DNA of 64,000 nucleotides from Barnesiella sp. WM24 (GTDB taxonomy: Bacteria; Bacteroidota; Bacteroidia; Bacteroidales; Muribaculaceae), in the NCBI RefSeq assembly GCF_004570975.1, contig NZ_SPPC01000007.1, positions 186,001 through 250,000 on the forward strand. Reading direction: 5' to 3'. Shown here in pieces: positions 33,622-43,400 of this stretch. The first letter of the stretch is position 1; each line of letters starts with the position of its first letter. The translations under genes were made by a program, and so were the position numbers. The notes under the pieces were generated by a model. That model was not told the DNA's origin. It did not search any database and was given only the letters and a program-made list of their open reading frames with translations.

Positions 33622-35127
33622 ATGGCTACGACAACACCTTTATCCGCAGCCAATAAGAAGATGACCAGCTTCCGCTGGACTATCTGTCTGTTGCTATTTC
33701 TTGCAACAACTGTCAACTATATGGACCGCCAGGTGCTCTCGCTTACCTGGAAAGAGTTCATCTCTCCTGAATTTCACTGGACCGATGCCAACTATGGTCT
33801 TATAACCGCCGTGTTCTCCATCGTCTACGCGGTAGCCAACCTTCTCGCCGGACGCTTCATCGACTGGATGGGAACCAAGAAAGGCTATCTGTGGGCTATC
33901 GGCGTGTGGTCGGCAGGTGCATGCCTCCATGCGGCTTGCGGTATCGCTACCGAAAGCTATCTCGGACTGCATGACGCTGCCGAGCTGCTCGGCGCCACCG
34001 GCGACGTGGCTGTGATGATAGCCACTGTATCGGTTTATTTCTTCCTCATGGCGCGCACAATCCTTGCTCTCGGCGAGGCGGGCAACTTCCCTGCCGCAAT
34101 CAAGGTGACTGCCGAATACTTCCCCAAGCGTGACCGTGCGTTCGCTACCGCTATCTTCAATGCCGGATCGGCTGTAGGCGCGCTCGTGGCTCCGTTTACC
34201 ATCGGCCCGCTTGCAAAGTATTTCCAGAGCATCGGCTGGGGTAACGGTTGGGAAATGGCGTTTATCATCATCGGTGCGCTCGGTTTCGTCTGGATGGGAT
34301 TCTGGATTTTCCTTTATAAGAAACCCGCTGAAAATCCCCGTGTCAACGAGGCTGAGCTTGCTTACATCGAGCAGGATGACGACGCCCCCGCTGAGACTGC
34401 TAAGGAAAAGGCTGAGATTGAAGACAGCGAGACTGCTACCATCCCCTTCCTGAAGTGTTTCAAGTACCCCCAGACATGGGCTGTGTTCTTTGGCAAATTC
34501 CTGACCGACGGTGTGTGGTGGTTCTTCCTCTTCTGGACTCCGGCCTACATCACCGACGTGTTCAAGCTCTCAACTTCTTCAGGTGAGGGTATGATGATGA
34601 TTTTTGTACTCTATCTTATCACCATGTTATCAATCTATGGCGGTAAGTTGCCTACAGTCTTTATCGACAATGCAGCGCGTCGCGGCGTGAAGGTTGACGC
34701 CTATTCAGCACGTATGAAGGCAATGCTTATCTTTGCCGTGTTCCCCTTGCTCGCGCTTGCGGCACAGCCCCTCAGCTCTGTATCGCCCTGGATGCCTATT
34801 ATCATCATCGGTATCGCCGGTGCGGCTCACCAGTCATGGAGTGCCAACATCTACTCTGTAGTTGGTGACATGTTCCCCAAGAGCACCATCGCCACTATCA
34901 TCGGTATCGGCGGTATGGCGGGAGGTATCGGTTCATTCCTGATTAACCTTGGCTCAGGCGTACTCTTTGACTATGCCGAGCAGACCCGCATGGCATTCAT
35001 GAGCTATGAAGGCAAGCCTGCCGGCTACTTCGTGGTATTCTGTATATGTGGTGTTGCCTACCTTGTAGGCTGGGCTATCATGAAGCTCCTCGTTCCGCGC
35101 TACAAGAAAATCGAAGTCAACGCTTAA
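33622..35127 (+). CDS. exuT: MFS hexuronate transporter (ExuT-like)
   Basis: This 501-residue major-facilitator protein has about 12 transmembrane helices and the anion:cation symporter style of ExuT/UxuT. After the first helix comes NYMDRQVLSLTWKEF, then the helix 2-3 loop GRFIDWMGTKKGYLWAIG, and EAGNFPAAIKVTAEYFPKRD after helix 4, all typical of hexuronate or glucarate permeases. A charged cytoplasmic loop (about 240-275, EQDDDAPAETAKEKAEIED) separates the halves. As last gene of the operon it would bring galacturonate and glucuronate from the periplasm to UxaC. A strong terminator follows at 35147. Confidence 0.92.
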   Translation: MATTTPLSAANKKMTSFRWTICLLLFLATTVNYMDRQVLSLTWKEFISPEFHWTDANYGLITAVFSIVYAVANLLAGRFIDWMGTKKGYLWAIGVWSAGACLHAACGIATESYLGLHDAAELLGATGDVAVMIATVSVYFFLMARTILALGEAGNFPAAIKVTAEYFPKRDRAFATAIFNAGSAVGALVAPFTIGPLAKYFQSIGWGNGWEMAFIIIGALGFVWMGFWIFLYKKPAENPRVNEAELAYIEQDDDAPAETAKEKAEIEDSETATIPFLKCFKYPQTWAVFFGKFLTDGVWWFFLFWTPAYITDVFKLSTSSGEGMMMIFVLYLITMLSIYGGKLPTVFIDNAARRGVKVDAYSARMKAMLIFAVFPLLALAAQPLSSVSPWMPIIIIGIAGAAHQSWSANIYSVVGDMFPKSTIATIIGIGGMAGGIGSFLINLGSGVLFDYAEQTRMAFMSYEGKPAGYFVVFCICGVAYLVGWAIMKLLVPRYKKIEVNA

Positions 35128-35146
35128 TCTCCGCTGACTATATTGA

Positions 35147-35190
35147 CAAAGAGAGGGTGTTCAGAATTCTGGACACCCTCTCTTTGTATC
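35147..35190 (+). terminator. Terminator of the uronate operon
   Basis: caaagagagggtgt (35147-35160) pairs perfectly with acaccctctctttg (35173-35186) around a 12-nt loop that contains the palindrome cagaattctg. It is followed by tatct. Being symmetrical, it may also work from the other side. Confidence 0.85.
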
Positions 35191-35251
35191 TGTATATCCG
35201 GGCGACCTCCCGCCCTGCGCCATGCCACAAACATCTGTACAGGCAAAGTAG

Positions 35252-35271
35252 GGGCGAGTGGAAGCTCGCCC
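35252..35271. repeat. Single REP-like hairpin
   Basis: GGGCGAGTGGAAGCTCGCCC, identical to the hairpin core in the 58380-59580 array, with the same flanking gta and gcc bases. It lies between the 3' ends of two convergent genes (the MFS gene and the DUF3943 gene). Confidence 0.85.
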
Positions 35272-35343
35272 GCCGTCCACCCAATGCAAAGAAGGTTTTT
35301 CCACGTTGGGGATGGGGGCTCCGTCTCGACAATGCCCGCGCGG

Positions 35344-36840
35344 TTATAGCTTGTAGGTGAGCATGAGGCGTAGGGCGAAGGAGTTGGAGGTCATGTGGGG
35401 ATAGTCGCGGTAGTGGGTGGAGCGGAGATAGTTGGAAAACGAGAATGTGGCGTATAGCTTTTTCCAGACACGCAGGTCGGCGCGGAGTTCGGTGACGTTA
35501 AACAGCGCCACAGAGCGGTCGCCCTGTGCATCGAGGGTCTTGTAGTCCACGTTGTCAAGATTGGTACCCCGCCGGTAGCCTTTCCAAGTAAAAAGGCGGT
35601 AATATTCATTGGATAGCGACAGCGAAAACCGGCTCTTGTCAAAGACCAAATTCACTCCGCCCTTGATTGAAAATCCGCTTGCGAGATTATAGTTGCGCTC
35701 GTCGACGTCATAGTGGTCTGACAGAACGGAGCCGAGTATGACGGCATTGGCGTGGGCGTAGGCATCGAGCACAAAGCGGTGACGCTCTATGTCGCGGAAC
35801 ATGATTCCGCAGCCGAGGCTCGCAGGGATACCGAGCTTATAAGGCACCTTTGCCGACACGCTCGATATCGTGTCGGAATCATAGAAGTCGAAGTGCTGGT
35901 ATAGTCCGATGCTCATGTGCTGGCGTTCCTTTTCAAGAAGCTCGCGGGCGAGCAGCCTGCCTTTTATTTCCATCTGTCCGAGCAGGGGCTGGGAGTTGAC
36001 TATGTTGACACATCCGCGAAACGTGAAATAGTCATAGGGCTTGGTGCTCTTGACCTCGAATCGGTCACCGTATTCGATATTGATTTCAGCCGCCGCGCCT
36101 ATGCTCGCGTCATATCTTTCATGGCGGAACTCAAGCATGCGCGCGCCGAGCGAAAACTCCATCGCGAAGTTTGGGGTCCCGAAAAGCCGCCCCGAGGTGG
36201 GGCGCACACGCCACGCGTCGCTTGTCAGCACACGTGTAAGCCCTCTCATCGGGGAGATGAGAAATGCCGCAAACTCCCTTCCGAAACGTGCGGCTCCGGT
36301 AAGGCGGTCGTCAAGCACTGCATCGGAGGCGCGGAAGCAGACCTCGCCTATCGCCGCTCCGCCTATGGGGGTGGCGATGATGTCGTTGGTCGACGGGTAT
36401 TCACATTCCATGAACAGTTCCCACATCGCGCTGCCTCCTATCGCAAACAGTTCTGATTTCCAGAAATTGTAACCATTGGAGCGGGCGGCATTGAAAAAGA
36501 GGTTGCCGTTGTAAGGATGGGCAAACATGTTTGTGCCGAGCTTGTCGTTGTCCCACTTGAATCCGTGGCGGAAGTTTTCCTTGATAGTGTGCCATGAGAT
36601 GTAGGCGAAGTCGCCTTTCTGTATATAGCGGTCAAATGCCCACAGCCCGAGGTTGAAGCCGACGACTTCTCCTGTGGCACGCCAGAAATGCTCTTTCCCG
36701 TAATAGGCTATGTCGGTGGAGTCGGGCTTCACCTGCGGGGCGACATACAGCTTGATAGGCATCTGTGCCCATGCTCCCGGGAAGGAGATGAGCGACAAAA
36801 TTACAGTTGCCAGTATCAAGAGACTCCGTTTCATAAACAA
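35344..36840 (-). CDS. DUF3943 outer-membrane-like protein
   Basis: The 498-residue protein has a signal peptide (about 3-25, ending GAWAQ); Met3 is an alternative start. The DUF3943 core is recognised from FGFKWDNDKLGTNMF-like context: FRHGFKWDNDKLGTNMFAHP, then YNGNLFFNAARSNGYNFWKS and SAMWELFMECEYPSTNDI. The remaining 250 residues are amphipathic beta strands with aromatic ends, ending RLMLTYKL, as expected of a small outer-membrane barrel. Function unknown. It has its own transcript, between the terminator of the beta-glucan PUL (36900-36939) and the convergent uronate operon. Confidence 0.85.
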   Translation of the reverse strand: MFMKRSLLILATVILSLISFPGAWAQMPIKLYVAPQVKPDSTDIAYYGKEHFWRATGEVVGFNLGLWAFDRYIQKGDFAYISWHTIKENFRHGFKWDNDKLGTNMFAHPYNGNLFFNAARSNGYNFWKSELFAIGGSAMWELFMECEYPSTNDIIATPIGGAAIGEVCFRASDAVLDDRLTGAARFGREFAAFLISPMRGLTRVLTSDAWRVRPTSGRLFGTPNFAMEFSLGARMLEFRHERYDASIGAAAEINIEYGDRFEVKSTKPYDYFTFRGCVNIVNSQPLLGQMEIKGRLLARELLEKERQHMSIGLYQHFDFYDSDTISSVSAKVPYKLGIPASLGCGIMFRDIERHRFVLDAYAHANAVILGSVLSDHYDVDERNYNLASGFSIKGGVNLVFDKSRFSLSLSNEYYRLFTWKGYRRGTNLDNVDYKTLDAQGDRSVALFNVTELRADLRVWKKLYATFSFSNYLRSTHYRDYPHMTSNSFALRLMLTYKL

Positions 36841-36899
36841 ATAGCCGAATCATTTTGAGGTAATAACAAATATCGGTGGTTAAACTGTTCTGTGAGGCA

Positions 36900-36939
36900 T
36901 GTAAAAAAACGTGGACGGCAGCCCTGTGCCATCCACGTT
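36900..36939 (-). terminator. Terminator of the beta-glucan PUL operon
   Basis: On the minus strand a 13-bp stem (aacgtggatggca with tgccgtccacgtt, one G-U pair) around cagggc is followed by tttttttac. It lies about 65 bp past the SGBP stop at 37005. Confidence 0.9.
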
Positions 36940-37004
36940 GAGATAAACCTAAACAAATTCCCACCTTAAATTATCGCGGGGGTCGCTTTATTGTACCGTT
37001 TGAT

Positions 37005-38909
37005 TTATTCGTGATGTTCCTGAAGGTGAATCTTGGAGACATTTACCACGGTTGAGGGGGCGCATCCTCCGAAGTCGAGCACGAGGCTCACCTTGTCCAT
37101 GTCGATACCCGGCATGTTGACCCACTTGAACTCGCAGTCGTCGTAGGCTGTGAGCTTCACCCTGTCAGCCATGTAAAATACATTGTCGTTGTCACCTCCG
37201 CCGGCGAGCACGAGTTTTACCGTGACACCGGGATGGTCGGTTGTCGAGTTCATCACGATGCGGAAGTCATACTGCTTGTCGGCTGCTGTAGAGATGTCGG
37301 AATGCAGTTTTACCTGAGCCTGCCACTGGTCAGAGGTGGCTTCGGGAAGCGTCACAGTGAAATCCTTGCCGTTTTCTTCAAATCCCGGGTCGGCTATCTG
37401 CGCCCATCCCGGAGCGTAGAAAAACTCGGTGGTGTAAGTCGCGGCAGTCCATAGGTTGGCTTCATCCACCCAGGTCACGGGAGCTTCGGGCTCTTCAGGC
37501 TTTTCGGCGGGCAGCACAGTGCCGTCATCGTCGGCGTGGTTCTTGAGCACGATATTGCTTATCGAGATTTCAGTGTTTTCAGCGTTTCCACCGAAGTCAA
37601 GCACGAGCTTGAGTGTCGGTGCGTCTATGCCGGGGAGGTCTGACTTATAGAATACGAAGTCTTCGTAAGCCTTCAGCGCCACTCTCTCCTCAAAGAGGAA
37701 GTTGCCGTCGTCGCCATCCTGGGTCAGCTTGACTGTCACTCCGGGGTGGTCGGTAGAAGAGTTGAGCACTATGGAGAAGTCATAGTTGGTAGCTGAATTG
37801 GCTGAAATGTCGGTTATAAGCGGCATCTGAGCCTGCCACTGGTCGGAAGTGGCGGCGGGGAGAGTAAGAGTGTAGCCGTTGGCGGTCACTTCATAGGCAG
37901 GGTCGGCAATTTGCGCCCATCCGGGTGCATAGTAGAATCCGCCTACAGTGACATTTGCGTTGCGCCACATGTTGAACTCGCTGTCATACTTGAAGCCTGT
38001 GAAAGGCGCCTCGCCTTCGAGTCCGAGTATATAGTGCCATGCGATGCTTCCGTTGTCGATTGACAGCTCGATATTATCGTTGGTGATGGAGTGTACCTTG
38101 AACTTCGGGTTGTCATATGCCTCGTTAAACGGCAGGTAGCCTAACAGAGTGCCTTCCGGGAATACAAGATACATGTCGGTGCCTTCGGTCGTGAGCTTGA
38201 AGGTAGACTCTGCAAGCTGCGCGGGGGCGGAGTAGTCGACGCCGTCGCCGGGGTTGCTGTCGGAGTAGGGAGGCAGCGAAGTGATGCCGGTGTTGACATA
38301 GATTGTACCGCTTGTGCCGGGATCATAGGTGTATTTTCCCGAGTCGGTCCCGCCGTTGTCGGCAAAGATGAAGCGGTTTTCATACATTCCTACACCGTCT
38401 TTGTCGTGGGGCGCTGCGCTCCACCAATCAAGACCGTCGGAACCCGATTTTCCACAGCCGAGGTGACCGCTCTTATCAGCTGCAAACATCCATGTCTTGC
38501 TGTCGCCGTTAGTGAGGCGGCGCATGTAGGGAGTGTAGTCGACGAGGGTGTTCTCGATATTGATTTCAACGACCTTAGAGCCTGTCGACACTCCGTTGCG
38601 GTTGCCCATCCTCACCTCCACGGGGTAGGTGCCTGCCACGGTGATGATGCCTTTATAGACGGGGCGTGTGGAGATTTCCTCTTTAGTGGGGCTGGTGTGG
38701 ATAGTCCACACCGGATAGTAGCCCGGATTGTTTAGCGTAAGCGTGTACTCGTTGGTCTCCTGGTCGACTGTTACGGTGACGTTGATGTCGCTTGCTTCCG
38801 GAATCGCGTCAGGATTCACTGTGTCAAACTCATCAGGCGAGCAGGCTGTGAATAGTCCTGTGCCGAGCAGCAGGGCGAGCGAGGCTATGCTGTTAAATAT
38901 CTTTTTCAT
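37005..38909 (-). CDS. Surface glycan-binding lipoprotein with duplicated C-terminal binding modules
   Basis: The 634-residue lipoprotein has a lipobox at GLFTAC (Cys about 23). Ig/PKD-like segments follow to about residue 130 (GYYPVWTIHTSPTKEE, KGIITVAGTYPVEVRMGN), then a middle domain to about 310 with GDSKTWMFAADKSGHLGCGK. Two homologous jelly-roll-like modules sit at about 313-462 and 485-634. They share FFYAPGWAQIADP, TSDQWQAQ, NSTTDHPGVTVKL, PGID and LVLDFGG, and are joined by a Pro/Glu-rich linker. This fits the SusE/F-position surface glycan-binding proteins of beta-glucan PULs. It is the last gene of the operon, 27 bp after susD. Confidence 0.88.
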   Translation of the reverse strand: MKKIFNSIASLALLLGTGLFTACSPDEFDTVNPDAIPEASDINVTVTVDQETNEYTLTLNNPGYYPVWTIHTSPTKEEISTRPVYKGIITVAGTYPVEVRMGNRNGVSTGSKVVEINIENTLVDYTPYMRRLTNGDSKTWMFAADKSGHLGCGKSGSDGLDWWSAAPHDKDGVGMYENRFIFADNGGTDSGKYTYDPGTSGTIYVNTGITSLPPYSDSNPGDGVDYSAPAQLAESTFKLTTEGTDMYLVFPEGTLLGYLPFNEAYDNPKFKVHSITNDNIELSIDNGSIAWHYILGLEGEAPFTGFKYDSEFNMWRNANVTVGGFYYAPGWAQIADPAYEVTANGYTLTLPAATSDQWQAQMPLITDISANSATNYDFSIVLNSSTDHPGVTVKLTQDGDDGNFLFEERVALKAYEDFVFYKSDLPGIDAPTLKLVLDFGGNAENTEISISNIVLKNHADDDGTVLPAEKPEEPEAPVTWVDEANLWTAATYTTEFFYAPGWAQIADPGFEENGKDFTVTLPEATSDQWQAQVKLHSDISTAADKQYDFRIVMNSTTDHPGVTVKLVLAGGGDNDNVFYMADRVKLTAYDDCEFKWVNMPGIDMDKVSLVLDFGGCAPSTVVNVSKIHLQEHHE

Positions 38910-38936
38910 CTTGATGTGATTTTCTGGATATTGATT

Positions 38937-40463
38937 TTAGTAATTGTTTTGTTTGAGAGTGCCCTGTGACTTGTCGATTTCACTCTGCGGGATGGGCAGA
39001 TATTTCTTCGACTCGCTCCAGGTGTTGGTGCGGTAACCGTATTGGTCGGGAACAAGCACTGTGGCTGCCTTGCCTGTGCGTACAAGGTCCCAGTAGCGTT
39101 TGCCTTCACCTACAAACTCAAGATGGCGCTCTTCGATCACGTTGTCGATAGTGGCGGGTATGGAAGCTACATTGGCGCGTGAACGTACCTGGTCAAGATA
39201 GCTCTGTGCGCTGCCGGAGCCTGCTCCGCGGAGTATCAGCTCGGCTGCGTTGAGGAGTGTCTCGGAGTAGCGGTAGATACGCAGATTGTTGTTCCAGTTG
39301 AGCTCTGATGATGCCTTCTGGTCGGCGTTGTTGCCGGTGATGGCTGCATATTTTTCAAGGAACAGTCCGGTGTCCTGATAGCGCTTCACGTAGTCGGCTC
39401 CTACCGCGCCTGCGTTCCAGCAGGTAGCGTCGCGACGGGTGTCGGCTGCGTCATATCGGTCGTAGGTCTCCTGACGCACGGGGCAGAATCCCCATCCTCC
39501 GTCATGACCGTCGGTGCCACCGGGCCAGTTGTTGGGGCTGATAAGCGTGGGAAGCACTGTGCCGCCTGCGGCGAGAGGTGAGCCCCAGTCACGGATGGCG
39601 TTGTCATCCTTGTAGTTGATTTCAAAGATGGATTCTGACGTCCATTCGCCCTCTTCCTTGAAGATATTGGTGTAGTCGGGGTTAAGATCATAGCCGGGCT
39701 CGTTGATGATTTCGGTCATGTAGCGGAGCGCGGTCGGGTAGCGCTGTTCATCGTTCTGATACATCACTATTTCGGCATAGAGCATGTAGGCCATCGCCTT
39801 TGTGACGCGTCCGAGATTGGCGTCGGTCTCTTTCATGGGGAGTGCGTCAAGCGCTATCGCTGCCTCAAGGTCGGCGATCATGAAGCCATATACCTCGTCG
39901 GCGGTGTATTGGGTGCCGAGATAGGGCGAACCCTCGAAATTAGTCTCGAAATACACGATGTTGCCCCAGAATTTCCATAGCCAGTTGTAGTAGAACACGC
40001 GCAGTGTCCTTACCTGTGCCTCGTAATAGTCGCGGTGTTCCTGCGACATGTCAGGTATTTCCTTAGCCATGTAGGCGATCACGTCGTTGCATCGCTTCAC
40101 TCCGCTGTAGGCGTCGGTCCAAAGTCCGGAAATCACGGCATTGGGGCGAGCCTCGAAGTTCATCATGTAGTGCCAGGGGGCGTTGTCGGTCTTGTCGGCT
40201 CCGCCTACCCACATGTCATCAGCCATGATGTCGCTCATGATGTTGACGGGATTGTACTCGTTCATCGCCCAGTCGGGCCAGTGCAGAGGGTCATATGCCG
40301 CCACCACCGCCTCGGCGATGTGGGCGTCGGAATTGAAATACTCGTCGATTGTAGTCTGTGTCGGCGAGGTCACTTCAAGGAATGAATCGGAGCAACCGGT
40401 AAGAGACAGGGCTGCTGCAAGCATTCCTGCGGCTATATATTTACAGTTTTTCATTTTAGTCAT
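38937..40463 (-). CDS. SusD/RagB-type surface lipoprotein (beta-glucan PUL)
   Basis: The 508-residue lipoprotein has a lipobox at LSLTGC (Cys about 24); Met4 is a possible alternative start. The family pattern is clear: SDSFLEVTSPTQTTIDEYF, YYEAQVRTLRVFYYNWLWKF near residue 150, NAAELILRGAGSGSAQSYLD, and near the end EERHLEFVGEGKRYWDLVRT with YLPIPQSEIDKSQG. It lies 15 bp downstream of susC and would form the lid of that transporter. It is only distantly similar to the SusD of the pectin locus. Confidence 0.95.
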   Translation of the reverse strand: MTKMKNCKYIAAGMLAAALSLTGCSDSFLEVTSPTQTTIDEYFNSDAHIAEAVVAAYDPLHWPDWAMNEYNPVNIMSDIMADDMWVGGADKTDNAPWHYMMNFEARPNAVISGLWTDAYSGVKRCNDVIAYMAKEIPDMSQEHRDYYEAQVRTLRVFYYNWLWKFWGNIVYFETNFEGSPYLGTQYTADEVYGFMIADLEAAIALDALPMKETDANLGRVTKAMAYMLYAEIVMYQNDEQRYPTALRYMTEIINEPGYDLNPDYTNIFKEEGEWTSESIFEINYKDDNAIRDWGSPLAAGGTVLPTLISPNNWPGGTDGHDGGWGFCPVRQETYDRYDAADTRRDATCWNAGAVGADYVKRYQDTGLFLEKYAAITGNNADQKASSELNWNNNLRIYRYSETLLNAAELILRGAGSGSAQSYLDQVRSRANVASIPATIDNVIEERHLEFVGEGKRYWDLVRTGKAATVLVPDQYGYRTNTWSESKKYLPIPQSEIDKSQGTLKQNNY

Positions 40464-40478
40464 GATTATTAGCTGTGA

Positions 40479-43400
40479 TTAGAATTGGATGTTGAAGCCT
40501 ACAGTCCATATGCGTGGCTGCGGATAAACGCCGTAGTCGATTCCGAGCGAAGTGCCGCCGGAAGAGATTTCGGGGTCAAATCCATGATATTTTGTCCATG
40601 TGAAAAGGTTTTCTGCCGATACATAGACGCGGAAGTTCTGCACTGACACCTTGCGGGTGATCTGCTGCGGCAGTGTATAGCTGAGCATGATGTTTTTAAG
40701 GCGCATGTAGTCTCCGTCATAGACGAGGAGGTCAGATGACGCCCAGTTGCGGTTGTCGCCTCTCACATAGCGCGGTATGCGGTTGGAGGTGCCTTCGCCG
40801 GTCCAGCGTCCGAGCATCCATGAGGGGAGGTTGGAGGCTACGGCGTCGGTGCGTCGTGTTGCGTCAAAGATGTCGTTGCCTGCCGTTCCCTGGAACATTG
40901 CGCTCAGCGCGATGCCTTTCCATTGCACATTCAGGTTGAAGCCATAGGTCCAGTCGGGCATTCCCTTGCCGATTTTTGTACGGTCGTTTTCTGTGAGCTG
41001 ACCGTCGCCGTCGACATCCACGAAGCGCACGTCGCCCGGCACGGCGTCGGCGAAGTAGCCGCCTGAGTATTTGGCGTTATAAGCGTCAGCCTCAGCCTGG
41101 TTCTGGATTACGCCGTCGGTCTTGAATCCATAGAAGAAGGGGAAGGGGAGTCCGTTTTGAGCGCGGGTTATGGCGCCTGTGCCCTGGAAGGAGTCAAGGT
41201 TGGCCCATCCCTCTGCGTTACCGTAGTCGATAAGCTTGTTTTTGAGATAGGTGAGGTTGCCGCCGACACCGAATGTCCAGTCGCCTACGGAGAGGTTGTA
41301 GTTAAGCTCCATTTCCACACCTGAGTTTTCCATCTTGCCGACATTGCCCACAGGCACTGACTCGCCGACATAGGCGGGTACCTGCATGTTCATCAGCATG
41401 CCGTCGGTGCGCTTGTTGTAGTAGTCTACGCTGAAAGTGAGTGCATTGTTGAGGAATGCGAGGTCGAGACCTACGTCGGTCTGAGTGGATTCCTCCCAGC
41501 GGAGATTCTTGTTGGGAAGGATTGATGCCTTTACACCGTTGATTACGATTTCGTCGCGTCCGAAGATGGCGTTGTTGCCTGAGCTTGCAAGAGCCACGTA
41601 GAGGAAGTCGCCGATGTTCTCGTTACCGTTCTTACCCCAAGAGAAGCGCACTTTCGCGTTGTTCCACCACTCGGGGAACACTTTTTTGAGGTAAGGCTCG
41701 TTGTGGAGGTTCCATCCGAGAGAGAAAGAGGGGAATGTGGCCCAGTGGTTGTTGGAACCGAAACGGCTTGAACCGTCGCGGCGTATTGTTGCCTGAATCA
41801 TGTAGCGGGCGTCGTAGTCGTAGCTTACACGGGCAAATGTAGAGGCGAGTTTTGCTTTTACATTGGGGGCGCCTGAAGAGGTCTGGTCGCCTTCGGCAGC
41901 CTGTCCGGTTGACGCGTCGATGTAGGGGCGGTTGTAGTCGATAATGTGGTTGCGTGCTCCTGAGAGATATGAGCCGCTGCTCTGTTTTGCCGACTGTCCG
42001 AGAAGTATCGAGAAGTTGTGGTCGCCTATGCGCTTGTCGTAGCTGAGGGTGTTTTCAAGCTGCCACACAGTGCCCTGACTCTTGGATGAGTAGGCTGAAG
42101 AGAATGTCTGGCTTGCGCCTGAGCGGAGGTAGTATTCGCGTGTGTAGCCGTCATTGCCCCAGAAAGAGAGGTCGGCTCCGTAGCTGATGCGATATTTCAG
42201 GTTGTCCCAGATCTGGAGTTCACCGATGAAGTTGCCTACAAACTTGTGGCTCCATCCCTGGTCGCCGGGAAGCGACATGTTGGCGATGGGGTTTGACATC
42301 TCCTGATAGCTGCCGAATACCTCGGGGTTGGTGAGAAGAAGTCCGTTGGCTCCGTAGAGAGGCACGTAGTTGGCGTTGCCGGCATAATAGTCGATCTGCT
42401 GCTGTGCTTTCTCGCCTTCAAGATAGGGAGTGAGCATAGGGGAGATGGCGAGGGCAGAGCCGAGAGGAGAACCCCAGGTGGAGTTGGTCTCGATGCCGCG
42501 GCTCTTTATGCGGGCGTAAGAGGCGTTTACCGTCACTTTGAAGTTGTTGAGGAAGTTACGGTTTTTAGACTCGTCAAATACGGTATAGGTGTTGTTGCTG
42601 CGCAGAGTTAGGCGCTGATAGTTGGAGCGGTTGAAGTTACCGCCTATTATACCCTCCTGGGTGTAGTAGCCGAGCGAGAGGAAATAGTTGACTTTTTCGC
42701 TTGCTCCGCTGATGCTTACCTGATGGTTCATCACGGGGGCGTTGTCGTTGAACACGGCGTCCTGCCAGTCGAAGCCTTCACCGTAGGAATAGGGGTCGGA
42801 GTAGGGGGCTGCGATGCCGGCGTTTAGAGAACCTTCGTTCATCATTACGGCATATTCCGTAGCGTTGAGCACGTCACGGTGTTTCCATGCCGTCTGCCAT
42901 CCGTAAGAGAAGTCGTAGGTGACCGAGGTCTTGCCTTTGCTTCCGCTCTTGGTGGTGACGAGGATTACGCCGTTTGCCGCACGGGCACCGTAGACTGCAC
43001 CTGAGGCGGCGTCCTTCAGCACCTCGATTGACTGGATGTCGTTGGGGTTGAGGTAGTCAAGTCCCCCCTCGATAGGCATTCCGTCGACGATATAGAGAGG
43101 GTCGGAGTTATTGATAGTACCGATACCGCGCACTCTTACACGTGCCGCTGCGCCGGGCTGTCCGGAAGATGAGGTGACGGTGACACCTGAGGTGAGACCT
43201 TTCAGGGCGTTGTCCATGCGGACCGGTGCGGTGAGCGACAGCTTTTCATCATCAATCTTGGAGATTGCCGCTGTCACGACGCTCTTGCGCTGGGTTCCGT
43301 AGCCTACAGCCACAACCTCGTCAAGCATAGTCGCGTCTTCCTGAAGCACAACCTGAAGCGGGCTCATCGGGTCGGTTACTTTTACCGAGTGAGGCTTGTA

